A stretch of 31,045 bases of DNA from an uncultured Mycoplasmatota bacterium (GTDB lineage Bacteria; Bacillota_I; Bacilli_A; RF39; UBA660): positions 1-31,045 of the forward strand of contig URWD01000014.1 of assembly GCA_900551525.1 (NCBI GenBank). Direction: 5' to 3'. Under the pieces are notes generated by a model. That model did not search any database and was not told where the DNA came from. It saw nothing but the letters and a program-made list of their open reading frames with translations. Every line of letters begins with the position of its first letter. Position 1 is the first letter of the stretch. A program made the translations under genes and the position numbers. Below, piece by piece: positions 14,748-22,265 of the stretch.

Positions 14748-14831
14748 GGGGAGATAGCGAAGTGGTCAAACGCGGCAGACTGTAAATCTGTTCCTTCGGG
14801 TTCCATAGTTCAAATCTATGTCTCCCCACCA
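14748..14831 (+). tRNA. tRNA-Tyr (GTA)
   Basis: Acceptor GGGGAGA with TCTCCCC, anticodon loop TGTAAAT with anticodon GTA, and the long variable arm expected of bacterial tRNA-Tyr, CCA encoded. Such tRNAs with A37 are typical substrates of MiaB, whose gene lies just beyond this cluster. Confidence 0.95.
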
Positions 14832-14838
14832 TTGTTAT

Positions 14839-14914
14839 TGCCTCGTAGCCAAGTGGTAAGGCATCAGACTTTGACTCTGACATTCCGCCGGTTCGAATCC
14901 TGCCGAGGCAGCCA
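14839..14914 (+). tRNA. tRNA-Gln (TTG)
   Basis: Acceptor TGCCTCG with CGAGGCA, discriminator G, anticodon stem TCAGA/TCTGA, loop CTTTGAC with anticodon TTG, CCA encoded. Confidence 0.94.
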
Positions 14915-14934
14915 TTTTATATTTTAATTTTATT

Positions 14935-15010
14935 GGTTCGTTAGCTCAGTAGGTAGAGCATTTGACTTTTAATCAAAGGGTCCTGGGTTCGAATCCCAGA
15001 CGAGCCACCA
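14935..15010 (+). tRNA. tRNA-Lys (TTT)
   Basis: Acceptor GGTTCGT with ACGAGCC (one G-U), anticodon stem TTTGA/TCAAA, loop CTTTTAA with anticodon TTT, CCA encoded. Last of the five-tRNA unit. A piece of its anticodon arm recurs inverted at 15057-15071. Confidence 0.95.
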
Positions 15011-15020
15011 TTTAAAAATC

Positions 15021-15044
15021 AAAAGTCCTTATGGACTTTTTTTT
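15021..15044 (+). terminator. terminator of the five-tRNA unit
   Basis: AAAAGTCC (15021-15028), loop TTAT, GGACTTTT (15033-15040) and a T-run to 15044. Confidence 0.9.
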
Positions 15045-15056
15045 ATGGTTACTCGT

Positions 15057-15071
15057 CCCTTTGATTAAAAG
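15057..15071 (-). repeat. inverted copy of the tRNA-Lys anticodon arm
   Basis: CCCTTTGATTAAAAG is the exact reverse complement of 14966-14980 in tRNA-Lys. Read on the minus strand, the wider region also shows TTGACTTTT before it and ACGAG after it, as in the tRNA. This suggests a decayed tRNA-Lys fragment that has lost its T-arm. Confidence 0.65.
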
Positions 15072-15073
15072 TT

Positions 15074-15103
15074 TAAAAAAAGTCAAGCAATTTATTCTTG
15101 ACT
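15074..15103 (-). terminator. terminator of miaB
   Basis: On the minus strand, AGTCAAG, a loop and CTTGACT are followed by a run of seven T. The miaB stop codon lies in the loop. Confidence 0.8.
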
Positions 15104-16504
15104 AATTTCACCATCTAAACTAAAACTTTTAGCATCTGTTATTTTAACTGGCACAATCTTACCAATTAATTCTTTTCCACCAACAATGTTAACTAATTTC
15201 ATTGTTTCAGTATAACCATAAACTTTATTACTATCTTTTTCACTAATGCCATTTACTAAAACTTCAACAACTTTTCCAACCAATCTTTGATTACTTTCTA
15301 AAGAATATTTATTCACAAGACTATTTAGTTCTTGTAATCTTTTTTCTTTAACTTCCATTGAAATTTTATCTTCCATTCTTGCTGCAGCAGTACCCTCTCT
15401 TGGTGAAAAAATAAATGTGTATGCACCATCAAACTTACAATAATTTACAATATCTAGAGTTTTCTTAAAATCATCATCTGTCTCATTTGGAAAACCAACA
15501 ATAATATCTGTAGTTATAGCAACATTCTTAACTTTACTTTTAATTTGGTCAAAAAGCTTTTTATATTCATCAATTGTATATTTTCTATTCATTTTTCTAA
15601 GAATATCATCACTACCAGATTGAATTGGCAAATGAATATAAGGCATAATATTATCATATTTTGCAATAACATCAATCATTTTATCTGTAAAATTCCATGG
15701 ATGTGAAGTTACAAATCTTATTCTTGGAATGCCTATTTTTGCCACTTCTTCCAAAAGCGTTGCAAAATCATAACCTAAATTCAAATCTTTTCCATATGCA
15801 TTAACATTTTGCCCTAGTAGTGTAACTTCCATATAACCTTGATTTTTCAAATCACGTACTTCTTCAAGAACTTCTTCCATCTTACGACTTCTTTCCCTAC
15901 CACGAGTGAAAGGAACAATACAATATGTACAAAATTTATCACAACCATAAATAATATTTATCCACGCACTGATTTTAGAATCTCTATTATATTTTACATT
16001 TTCAAAAACAACATCGCTATTAGAATAAACTTCAATATTTTGAATCTTTTTCTTATTTGCTTCTTCAATTAAATTTGGAAGCTCATTTAAATTGTGAGTT
16101 CCAATAATTATATCAATATATTTATGCCTATTATGTATTTCTTCAATTTCATTAGGTTTTTGCATTAAACATCCAGCAACAGCAATAATTAAATCTGGTT
16201 TCTCTTTTTTCAAATGTTTACATCTTCCCAAATAACCAAAAACCTTATCCTTAGCATTTTCTCTAATTGCACATGTATTAAGCACCACTATATCCGCAAG
16301 TTCCAACTCTTCAACAGGTTCATATCCTAAACTCTCCAAATAATATTTAATTTCTTCTGAATCATGGACATTCATTTGACATCCGTAAGTTCTCAAGAAA
16401 TATTTTTTTCCTTTATAAATTGGCCTAATATTCATATCCAATTTTTCTTCTTTAACTAAAACTTTTTTTCTATCCGCAGCAACAGCCAAATTGGGTATAT
16501 TCAT
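15092..16504 (-). CDS. miaB: tRNA-2-methylthio-N6-dimethylallyladenosine synthase MiaB
   Basis: A radical-SAM enzyme that adds the 2-methylthio group to i6A37 in tRNAs reading UNN codons, using two [4Fe-4S] clusters. The 470-residue protein has the N-terminal MTTase domain with three cluster cysteines (TYGCQMNVHD, NTCAIRENA, AVAGCLMQ). The radical-SAM CxxxCxxC follows in YGCDKFCTYCIVPFTRGRE, and a TRAM-type RNA-binding segment lies at the C-terminus. The N-terminal extension of about 35 residues is usual in Bacilli. AGGAAG lies about 8 nt before the ATG. It ends in its own terminator beside the tRNA cluster. Its Fe-S clusters depend on an assembly system such as the suf operon further along this window. 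Confidence 0.95.
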   Translation of the reverse strand: MNIPNLAVAADRKKVLVKEEKLDMNIRPIYKGKKYFLRTYGCQMNVHDSEEIKYYLESLGYEPVEELELADIVVLNTCAIRENAKDKVFGYLGRCKHLKKEKPDLIIAVAGCLMQKPNEIEEIHNRHKYIDIIIGTHNLNELPNLIEEANKKKIQNIEVYSNSDVVFENVKYNRDSKISAWINIIYGCDKFCTYCIVPFTRGRERSRKMEEVLEEVRDLKNQGYMEVTLLGQNVNAYGKDLNLGYDFATLLEEVAKIGIPRIRFVTSHPWNFTDKMIDVIAKYDNIMPYIHLPIQSGSDDILRKMNRKYTIDEYKKLFDQIKSKVKNVAITTDIIVGFPNETDDDFKKTLDIVNYCKFDGAYTFIFSPREGTAAARMEDKISMEVKEKRLQELNSLVNKYSLESNQRLVGKVVEVLVNGISEKDSNKVYGYTETMKLVNIVGGKELIGKIVPVKITDAKSFSLDGEISQE

Positions 16505-16740
16505 AAAATAACTTCCTTTCGAAACATTATTTTATCATAATAATCAAATTAATGAAAGGAGTTTTGATTAATTAATAGGAATATAGTTATGAGAAAGTGA
16601 TAAGTACAAAATAATAAATAATAAATTAACCAAAACCCGCTTTCAATTAACCATTTTAACAGCATTTTTTTATATTTCAAGCATTTCGACAAAACATGTC
16701 ATAAAGCGACCCACTAAAAGAAACAGATTTACATTTATAT
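16505..16740. other. intergenic region between serS and miaB, no gene seen
   Basis: About 236 AT-rich bases with no reading frame that has a ribosome binding site, and no convincing hairpin. The miaB ribosome binding site lies at its left end and the serS terminator follows at its right end. A miaB promoter must lie here, but no pair of boxes stands out. Confidence 0.5.
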
Positions 16741-16775
16741 ACAAAAAACAAGAAAACTATTTTACATTTTCTTGT
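16741..16775 (-). terminator. terminator of serS
   Basis: ACAAGAAAA (16748-16756) pairs with TTTTCTTGT (16767-16775). On the minus strand it is followed by TTTTTTG. Confidence 0.8.
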
Positions 16776-16804
16776 CATTAATAAATTTTATAATTTTAAT
16801 AGAA

Positions 16805-18088
16805 TTATTTAGGTGCTATAACTTCTAATCCTCCCATATATGGTTGAAGAACTTTAGGAACTTTTATACTTCCATCTTTTTGATAATTATTTTCCACTAA
16901 AGCAATTAGTCCTCTCGGAGTAGCAACACAAGTATTATTCAATGTATGAAGGAAATAATTTTCTTTTTCACCTTTAACTCTTATCCCTAATCTTCTAGCT
17001 TGAGCATCACCTAAATTAGAGCAAGAGCCAACTTCAAAGTACTTCTTTTGTCTAGGACTCCAAGCTTCAATATCACATGATTTAACTTTTAAATCAGCTA
17101 AATCACCACTACAACATTCAAGTTGTCTAACTGGAACATCCATATTTCTAAAGATTTCTACAGTATATTTCCACATTTTATTATACCAATCCATAGATTC
17201 TTCTGGTTCACAAAGTACAATCATTTCTTGTTTTTCAAATTGATGTACGCGATAAAGACCTCGTTCTTCAAGCCCATGTGAGCCTCCCTCTTTTCTAAAA
17301 CATGGTGAATAAGAAGTCATTCTAATTGGAAGTTCTTCTTTTTTAATCATTTGACCTTGAAACTTTCCAATCATTGAATGTTCACTTGTACCAATAAGAT
17401 ATAAGTCTTCACCTTCAATTTTATACATCATAGCTTCCATTTCAGGAAAAGACATAACTCCAGTAACTACACTACTATGAATCATAAATGGTGGAATACA
17501 ATAAGTAAAACCTTTATTAATCATATAATCGCGGGCATAAGCCAGCATTGCTTCATGAAGTCTTGCAATATCACCAGTCAAATAATAAAAACCTTCTCCA
17601 CTTGTTCTTCCAGCAGATTCCTTATCCATTCCATTTACACCAGCTATTATATCAGCATGATAAGGAATTTCATAATTTGGAACAACTGGTTCACCAAATT
17701 TTTCAACTTCAACATTTTCACTATCATCTTTACCGATAGGCACACTTGCATCAATTATATTTGGAATAACCATCATTCTATCTTTGATTTCCTTAGATAG
17801 TCTTTCTTCTTTTTCTTCACATTCAGCTATTTCATTATTAATATTTCCAACTTCTAGTTTAATTTTTTCTGCTTCATCTTTTTTGCCATCACGCATAAGA
17901 CTACCAATTGATGCACTCAAATCATTTCTTTTACTTCTAAGTTCATCAACTTTCATCTTACATTCACGATATGTCTTATCATATTCGTAAACTTCATCAA
18001 CAAGTCCAAGTTTTTCATCTTGAAATTTTTTCTTAATATTTTCTTTTACTAAATCCCTATTTTCTCTTATTAATTTAATATCTATCAT
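16805..18088 (-). CDS. serS: seryl-tRNA synthetase
   Basis: Charges tRNA-Ser (and tRNA-Sec where present) with serine. The 427-residue protein has the usual size: an N-terminal coiled-coil arm of about 100 residues that grips the long variable arm of tRNA-Ser, then the class II core. Class II motif 2 is visible as SPCFRKEGGSHGLEERGLYR and motif 3 as NNTCVATPRGLIALVENN. The ATG at 18088 has GGAGGGA about 6 nt upstream. The frame stays open for 14 more codons into the leader RNA, which I do not count as coding. The gene is alone in its unit and is governed by the T-box leader at 18101-18295. Confidence 0.97.
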   Translation of the reverse strand: MIDIKLIRENRDLVKENIKKKFQDEKLGLVDEVYEYDKTYRECKMKVDELRSKRNDLSASIGSLMRDGKKDEAEKIKLEVGNINNEIAECEEKEERLSKEIKDRMMVIPNIIDASVPIGKDDSENVEVEKFGEPVVPNYEIPYHADIIAGVNGMDKESAGRTSGEGFYYLTGDIARLHEAMLAYARDYMINKGFTYCIPPFMIHSSVVTGVMSFPEMEAMMYKIEGEDLYLIGTSEHSMIGKFQGQMIKKEELPIRMTSYSPCFRKEGGSHGLEERGLYRVHQFEKQEMIVLCEPEESMDWYNKMWKYTVEIFRNMDVPVRQLECCSGDLADLKVKSCDIEAWSPRQKKYFEVGSCSNLGDAQARRLGIRVKGEKENYFLHTLNNTCVATPRGLIALVENNYQKDGSIKVPKVLQPYMGGLEVIAPK

Positions 18089-18100
18089 TCTTTTCCCTCC

Positions 18101-18295
18101 AAAACAAAAAGAATAGCCCAAAGAAGTCAATTAGACGGTGCCATTCTTTATTTAACTTAAGTATGATAACGGTTTCAACCGGGGCTTTCACCCAACTCCA
18201 AAGGTAGATTTCATTACTTCCAATTCCTCTTTTTCACCAACCAAGAGTTCTCTACATAATTTTCATAATTACTTATCCTTTTTCTTCGTTTTTAC
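18101..18295 (-). promoter_or_regulatory. serine T-box riboswitch upstream of serS
   Basis: A tRNA-sensing leader that lets transcription continue when uncharged tRNA-Ser binds. The antiterminator is textbook (minus strand, 18148 to 18121): AAGAA, the 7-base bulge TGGCACC, GTC, loop TAATT, GAC, TTCTT. The TGGC can pair with the GCCA end of tRNA-Ser. The competing terminator pairs AAGAATGGC with GCTATTCTT just before a T-run (about 18105-18148). Further upstream, stem I elements are seen: AGAGA, GGTTGGTGAAAAAGAGG, and a possible specifier TCT followed by A. A weak promoter (TAGCAT, 17 bases, TATATT) lies near 18300. Confidence 0.9.
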
Positions 18296-18336
18296 AAAAC
18301 TAATATACCACAAATTATTTATTAATGCTAGCTTTT

Positions 18337-18876
18337 TTAATAATTTTCTGCTTTTAATTCAAAGAAACTCTTTGGATGACCACAAATTGGGCAAACTTCA
18401 GGAGCATCTTTACCAACCACGATATGACCGCAATTACGACAAATCCAAATACATTCTCCATCTTTACTAAATACTAGTTTTTCATCAATATTCTTTAAAA
18501 GTTTACGATATCTTTCTTCATGAGCCTTTTCAATTTTAGCTACACCTTCAAATAAAAATGCAATTCTATCAAAACCTTCTTCACGAGCTACCTTAGCAAA
18601 TTCAGCATACATATCTGTCCATTCATAGTTTTCTCCATTTGCAGCATCTTCCAAATTTTCATAAGTACCAGGTACACTTCCTCCGTGTAATTCTTTAAAC
18701 CACATTTTAGCATGTTCTTTTTCATTATTTGCAGTTTCTTCAAAGATAGCAGCTATTTGTTCATATCCATCTTTTCTAGCTTTTGATGCATAATAAGTGT
18801 ACTTATTACGAGCTTGACTTTCTCCAGCAAAAGCTGCCATTAAATTAGCTTCAGTTCTACTTCCTTTTAATTCCAT
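18337..18876 (-). CDS. rbr: rubrerythrin
   Basis: A non-haem diiron protein that reduces hydrogen peroxide in anaerobes and microaerophiles. The 179-residue protein has the ferritin-like diiron domain, with Glu/His ligands in AAFAGESQARNKYTYYA, EETANNEKEHAKMWF and EGVAKIEKAHEERYRKLL. A C-terminal rubredoxin domain follows, with CRNCG and CPICG. The true start is the ATG at 18876 (AGGAGG 7 nt upstream). Nine more in-frame codons upstream belong to the overlapping end of perR. The 20-nt overlap with perR and the lack of a promoter between them indicate a perR-rbr operon induced by peroxide. Confidence 0.95.
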   Translation of the reverse strand: MELKGSRTEANLMAAFAGESQARNKYTYYASKARKDGYEQIAAIFEETANNEKEHAKMWFKELHGGSVPGTYENLEDAANGENYEWTDMYAEFAKVAREEGFDRIAFLFEGVAKIEKAHEERYRKLLKNIDEKLVFSKDGECIWICRNCGHIVVGKDAPEVCPICGHPKSFFELKAENY

Positions 18877-19240
18877 AATTATCCTCCTTCTGGCAATTAA
18901 CACATATGCCCTTTAGAACTATTTCATAATCATCAACTAAATTTCCATTATATTCTTTAAGTTTAGGAATATCTAAATCAAATACATCAACAATTTTAAA
19001 ACATTTACTACAAACAAAGTGATAATGAGGAATAATTTTATCATAATGTTTTACTCCATCTACCATTATTACTTGTATAACATTTTCATTTTCTAAACTT
19101 CCCAAATTACGATAAACAGTCCCCAAACTAATATTAGGTATGCTCATTCTAGCAAGTTTATAAACTCCAAATGCATCTAAATGACTATCACTATTATTTA
19201 CAATATCTAAAACTATTTTTCTTTGTTTTGTATTTTTCAT
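18857..19240 (-). CDS. perR: Fur-family peroxide repressor PerR
   Basis: A metal-dependent repressor that loses DNA binding when peroxide oxidises its iron-ligand histidines. The 127-residue protein has a winged-helix N-terminus (NISLGTVYRNLGSLENE). The regulatory metal ligands fit PerR: H20, D67, H72, H74 and D85. The structural zinc site has two Cys pairs, C77/C80 and C113/C116. The spacing H72-H74-C77-C80-D85 equals H91-H93-C96-C99-D104 of Bacillus PerR, and an Asp rather than a Glu at 85 favours peroxide sensing. The ATG at 19240 has AGGAG 5 nt upstream; 14 further in-frame codons upstream are non-coding. The Per box in its promoter implies autoregulation, and rbr is its partner in the operon. 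Confidence 0.9.
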   Translation of the reverse strand: MKNTKQRKIVLDIVNNSDSHLDAFGVYKLARMSIPNISLGTVYRNLGSLENENVIQVIMVDGVKHYDKIIPHYHFVCSKCFKIVDVFDLDIPKLKEYNGNLVDDYEIVLKGICVNCQKEDNYGIKRK

Positions 19241-19253
19241 AGCATCTCCTAAA

Positions 19254-19268
19254 TAGTAATGATTACTA
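19254..19268. promoter_or_regulatory. Per box operator
   Basis: TAGTAATGATTACTA is a perfect 7-1-7 palindrome, the arrangement of Fur/PerR boxes (consensus TTATAATnATTATAA). It lies just downstream of the perR -10 box, over the likely transcription start. Confidence 0.85.
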
Positions 19269-19272
19269 CTTA

Positions 19273-19301
19273 AGTATATCACATCATAATTTAAAAATCA
19301 A
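19273..19301 (-). promoter_or_regulatory. promoter of perR-rbr
   Basis: TTGATT (19296-19301), a 17-base spacer and TATACT (19273-19278) on the minus strand, directly followed by the Per box. Confidence 0.75.
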
Positions 19302-19352
19302 TGCATAATTGATTAATTTTTCCATATATTTAACTAGAAAGGAATGGTAATA

Positions 19353-19613
19353 ATGGAAATTCTAAAGGTTTCATCAAAATCTAACCCAAGCAAAGTAGCT
19401 GGTGCCATTGCCAATATTTATCGTGAGCAAAAGGAAGTTGAAATTCAAACTGTTGGTGCAGGTTCACTAAATCAAGCTATTAAAGCTATTGCCATCTGTC
19501 GAGGTTTCGTGGCCCCAACTGGCGATAACTTAGTGGTCATCCCAGCATTTAATGACATAATAATAAATGGTGAACAAAAAACAGCTATCAAACTTATTAT
19601 TACAAACAAATAA
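19353..19613 (+). CDS. spoVS: stage V sporulation protein S
   Basis: A small DNA/RNA-binding-like Alba-fold protein that affects sporulation in Bacillus. Related proteins also occur in bacteria that do not sporulate. The 86-residue protein matches the family length and its hallmarks: ILKVSSKSNPSKVAGAIANI, VGAGSLNQAIKAIAICRGFV and LVVIPAFNDIIINGEQKTAI. I take the ATG at 19353 (AAAGGA 8-9 nt upstream). The ATG at 19344 lies against the binding site. It is divergent from perR, with 112 bases between starts, and ends in a hairpin terminator. Its presence does not prove sporulation. Confidence 0.95.
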   Translation: MEILKVSSKSNPSKVAGAIANIYREQKEVEIQTVGAGSLNQAIKAIAICRGFVAPTGDNLVVIPAFNDIIINGEQKTAIKLIITNK

Positions 19614-19640
19614 CGGACCTTTAATCCGTTATTTTATTTT
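19608..19640. terminator. bidirectional terminator between spoVS and the DUF308-like gene
   Basis: AAATAACGGA (19608-19617) pairs with TCCGTTATTT (19625-19634), with T-rich flanks on both strands. Confidence 0.8.
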
Positions 19641-20153
19641 AAGTGAAATTACAATTGGGTCAAATAATTCAAGCATTCCATGTATAAGGAAGAAATAACC
19701 AAGAACCAAAACTTGTATATCATTTTCATAATATAAATTCATCGTAGTAAGAAGCCCAGTTAAGATAAACAAAATTAAACATATTACTTCAAATATCCAC
19801 ATCTTATTTTTTCTGTCATTATAATAATCACCTTTTTTTAGTTTAATAAGTGATAACAAAATTATCCAAATAAGTAAACATAAAGCTAAATACCATGGAA
19901 CTTTATTAATATCTAAATACATAGCAACACCCAAAACTACCATAGACGCTAAACTTGTAAAAAGCCCTTCATAATCACCATTTTTGCATGTAAGCACAAA
20001 CTTAATCATATTAAGAGCAGCATACACACCAAGGACTCCCAAAAATATAATTTTCACTTTCACAAAATGAAAAAGTGGAAACAAAAGCATAACACTTCCA
20101 CAAATAATTAAAAACACAGATGTAATTAAATCAACTAATTGTTTTTTCTTCAT
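19629..20153 (-). CDS. DUF308/HdeD-like membrane protein
   Basis: A 174-residue integral membrane protein with about six hydrophobic helices, beginning near residues 8-27 (DLITSVFLIICGSVMLLFPL). The alternation of short helices with small polar loops, and the C-terminal VLVLGYFFLIHGMLELF, fit DUF308 (HdeD-like) proteins. These are linked to acid resistance in enterobacteria and are uncharacterised elsewhere. GGAGG lies 8 nt before the ATG. It stands alone between spoVS and the MATE fusion gene. The assignment to DUF308 is from pattern only. Confidence 0.65.
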   Translation of the reverse strand: MKKKQLVDLITSVFLIICGSVMLLFPLFHFVKVKIIFLGVLGVYAALNMIKFVLTCKNGDYEGLFTSLASMVVLGVAMYLDINKVPWYLALCLLIWIILLSLIKLKKGDYYNDRKNKMWIFEVICLILFILTGLLTTMNLYYENDIQVLVLGYFFLIHGMLELFDPIVISLKIK

Positions 20154-20202
20154 AAGATTTTACCTCCATTTCAATTATAGCACAAAAAAGAGAATAAAAA
20201 CA

Positions 20203-22149
20203 TTATTTTCCATTCTCTATTATATTTTTTATCATTAAAGCCGTATTTTCAACACCTAAAGTATCAACATTTACAGCTAAATCATAATTACCTACATCAT
20301 TCCATTTTTGATTAGTATAATATTCATAGTGTTTAGCTCTTCTTTTATTAACCCTATTTATTTCATTTTTAGCTTTTTCCGCATCAATTCCATAATATTT
20401 AGTAACTCTATCAATTTTTTTGTCCATGCTACTATATAAGAAAACATTATATACATCATTTCTGTCTTTTAAAATATAATCTGCACACCTTCCTATAATA
20501 ATACAAGGCTTCATAGCTAGATTTTTAATAACCTTACTTTCACATAAATAAATATTATCATCATTATTATAATATATATTAAAATCATTTTTTATCTGTT
20601 CATTTTCTTTAATATATTCTATATCTAATCCACTTTCCCTAGCAGTATCAACAATTATTTCTTTATCATAACAAGGAATACCAAGTTTTTCCGCTAAAAG
20701 TTTACCAACATATCTTCCTCCAGAACCATATTCACGAGATATAGTTATAACCATTGGCTTAATAAACACAGCATCAACTTCTGATATATTTTTTACTTCT
20801 GAAATGCTAACCTTATTTTTTCTTTCAAAAGTCATGAATATAGCAATTATAAACGCTATAACATCAGCAACTAATGCAGCCCAAAGCATTCCAACAACTC
20901 CAAACATTTTAGCAAGTACAACTAGTGCAGGAATAAACAAAACAACATCTCTCATTACTGAAATAAACATTGACTTAAAAGATTTACCTATTGCCTGTAA
21001 ATAAATACTACAAGTTTTAGTTATACACGTAAGTGTAATACCAGACAAATAAATTCTAAAACAATACAAAGCATACTCATTATAAAGTTCACTTTCACTA
21101 CCAAATATATTTATAATTGCTTGAGGAAATACTTGAAAAATTATAAAAGCTATAACACCAACAGATAAATTAGTTCTGATTATCAAATTAAATGTTTCTT
21201 TAACCCGTTTTTTATTACCGGCACCATAATTAAATCCAATAATAGGTTGACCTCCGATAGATGTACCAATAACTAGGGCAATAACAATTCCAAATACTTT
21301 CATAACAATTCCAATAGCTGAAAGTGGAATATCAGCACCATACTTAGATAAACTGCCATATTTAACAACTAAATTATTACAAACAGCAATAACGAGCACT
21401 ATAGATATTTGAGTAATAAAACTTGACACACCAAGTAGAGCTTCCCTTTTAATAACTTCTTTATCAGGCTTTAAACTATCTTTGGATAATTTAAACTTTT
21501 TTGATTTTCTAAAATACAAAACTGTAAGAATAAACGTTATAATTTGGCCAACAATTGTCGCAATCGCAGCTCCCTTTATTCCCATACCTAAAGCAAATAT
21601 TGCAATTGGATCTAAAATAATATTTAAGATAGCACCACTTAAAGTTGCAATCATTGCATATCTTGGACTTCCATCAGCTCTAATTATTCCATTAAGACCT
21701 TGTCCAATTACATAAAAAGGTATTCCGATTAGTATAACAGTTAAATAATCATTAGCAAAATCAAAACTAGCTTCGGTAACACCAAATAATTTTAAAATAT
21801 TACTTTTGAATATAAAACCAAATAAAGTAAGAACTAAGGATACTAAAACAAGCGTAATCACAGCATTACCAATACTTTTAGAAACCTTTTTATCATCTTT
21901 ACTTCCCAAAGATAAACTAAAAAGTGCTGATGCTCCATCTCCAAGCAAAAGTGCTAAAGCCAGAGCAATCACAGTAAATGGATAAACAACATTCGTCGCA
22001 GTATTACCAAGATATCCAACTCCCCAACCAATAAATATTTGGTCAACTATGTTATACAAAGCACCAACTAACATAGAAATAATACAAGGAATAGAAAAAT
22101 TAAGTAGTAATTTACTAATTTTTTCTTTACCCAAATCATAATTTTTCAA
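20203..22149 (-). CDS. MATE-family efflux transporter fused to a cytidylate kinase-like domain
   Basis: A 648-residue protein with two parts. Residues 1 to about 455 form a 12-helix MATE transporter: YDLGKEKISKLLLNFSIPCI at the N-terminus, then GDGASALFSLSLG and TSIGGQPIIGFNYGAG. MATE proteins export drugs or metabolites using Na+ or H+ gradients. Residues 465-648 form a cytidylate-kinase-2-like P-loop domain: VITISREYGSGGRYVGKLLA, GIPCYDKEII, CIIIGRCADYIL, and a basic RVNKRRAKHYEYYTNQKW lid. The start is a TTG at 22149 with AAAGGGTG 6 nt upstream. The longer frame before it runs through the leader hairpin and is not credible coding sequence. There is no frameshift at the junction. The kinase substrate is unknown. 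Confidence 0.88.
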   Translation of the reverse strand: MKNYDLGKEKISKLLLNFSIPCIISMLVGALYNIVDQIFIGWGVGYLGNTATNVVYPFTVIALALALLLGDGASALFSLSLGSKDDKKVSKSIGNAVITLVLVSLVLTLFGFIFKSNILKLFGVTEASFDFANDYLTVILIGIPFYVIGQGLNGIIRADGSPRYAMIATLSGAILNIILDPIAIFALGMGIKGAAIATIVGQIITFILTVLYFRKSKKFKLSKDSLKPDKEVIKREALLGVSSFITQISIVLVIAVCNNLVVKYGSLSKYGADIPLSAIGIVMKVFGIVIALVIGTSIGGQPIIGFNYGAGNKKRVKETFNLIIRTNLSVGVIAFIIFQVFPQAIINIFGSESELYNEYALYCFRIYLSGITLTCITKTCSIYLQAIGKSFKSMFISVMRDVVLFIPALVVLAKMFGVVGMLWAALVADVIAFIIAIFMTFERKNKVSISEVKNISEVDAVFIKPMVITISREYGSGGRYVGKLLAEKLGIPCYDKEIIVDTARESGLDIEYIKENEQIKNDFNIYYNNDDNIYLCESKVIKNLAMKPCIIIGRCADYILKDRNDVYNVFLYSSMDKKIDRVTKYYGIDAEKAKNEINRVNKRRAKHYEYYTNQKWNDVGNYDLAVNVDTLGVENTALMIKNIIENGK

Positions 22150-22170
22150 AAAAATCACCCTTTCATGTGC

Positions 22171-22207
22171 AAAAAATAAGTAACATAAGCCTGGACTTAC
22201 GTTACTT
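22171..22207 (-). terminator. terminator hairpin in the leader of the MATE-kinase gene
   Basis: Twelve-base arms 22178-22189 and 22196-22207 pair fully (one G-U on the minus strand) around a 6-base loop, followed by ATTTTTT. It lies between the MATE promoter and start codon. It can end the suf operon transcript and might also attenuate the MATE gene. Confidence 0.75.
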
Positions 22208-22227
22208 AAAACCACACAGCAAAAACA

Positions 22228-22256
22228 ATTATAACACAAAAATTTTTATTATGTAA
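22228..22256 (-). promoter_or_regulatory. promoter of the MATE-kinase gene
   Basis: TTACAT (22251-22256), a 17-base spacer and TATAAT (22228-22233) on the minus strand, with the start expected near 22221. Confidence 0.6.
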
Positions 22257-22265
22257 GTAAAAATT

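Noticed and set aside
14647..14883. A 78-codon minus-strand reading frame across tRNA-Thr, Tyr and Gln
   Set aside because: It is an artefact of reading tRNA genes backwards; such 'RFELWNPKEQ/RESNSQPTDYKSVALP'-like proteins are a well-known false annotation.
14215..15071. Integrated element or att sites at the tRNA genes
   Set aside because: No integrase or direct repeats are present; the repeated tRNA pieces are inverted, not direct.
17477..17800. Plus-strand reading frame inside serS
   Set aside because: It is antisense to a well-conserved gene, Ile/Phe/Asn-rich, with no ribosome binding site.
18089..18130. N-terminal extension of SerRS (MTSLGYSF...)
   Set aside because: It lies in the T-box terminator region; the ATG at 18088 has GGAGGGA and gives the standard SerRS start.
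22150..22239. Thirty-codon N-terminal extension of the MATE protein starting MCYNCFCC
   Set aside because: It runs through the promoter-proximal leader and terminator hairpin; the TTG at 22149 has a good ribosome binding site and a typical MATE N-terminus.
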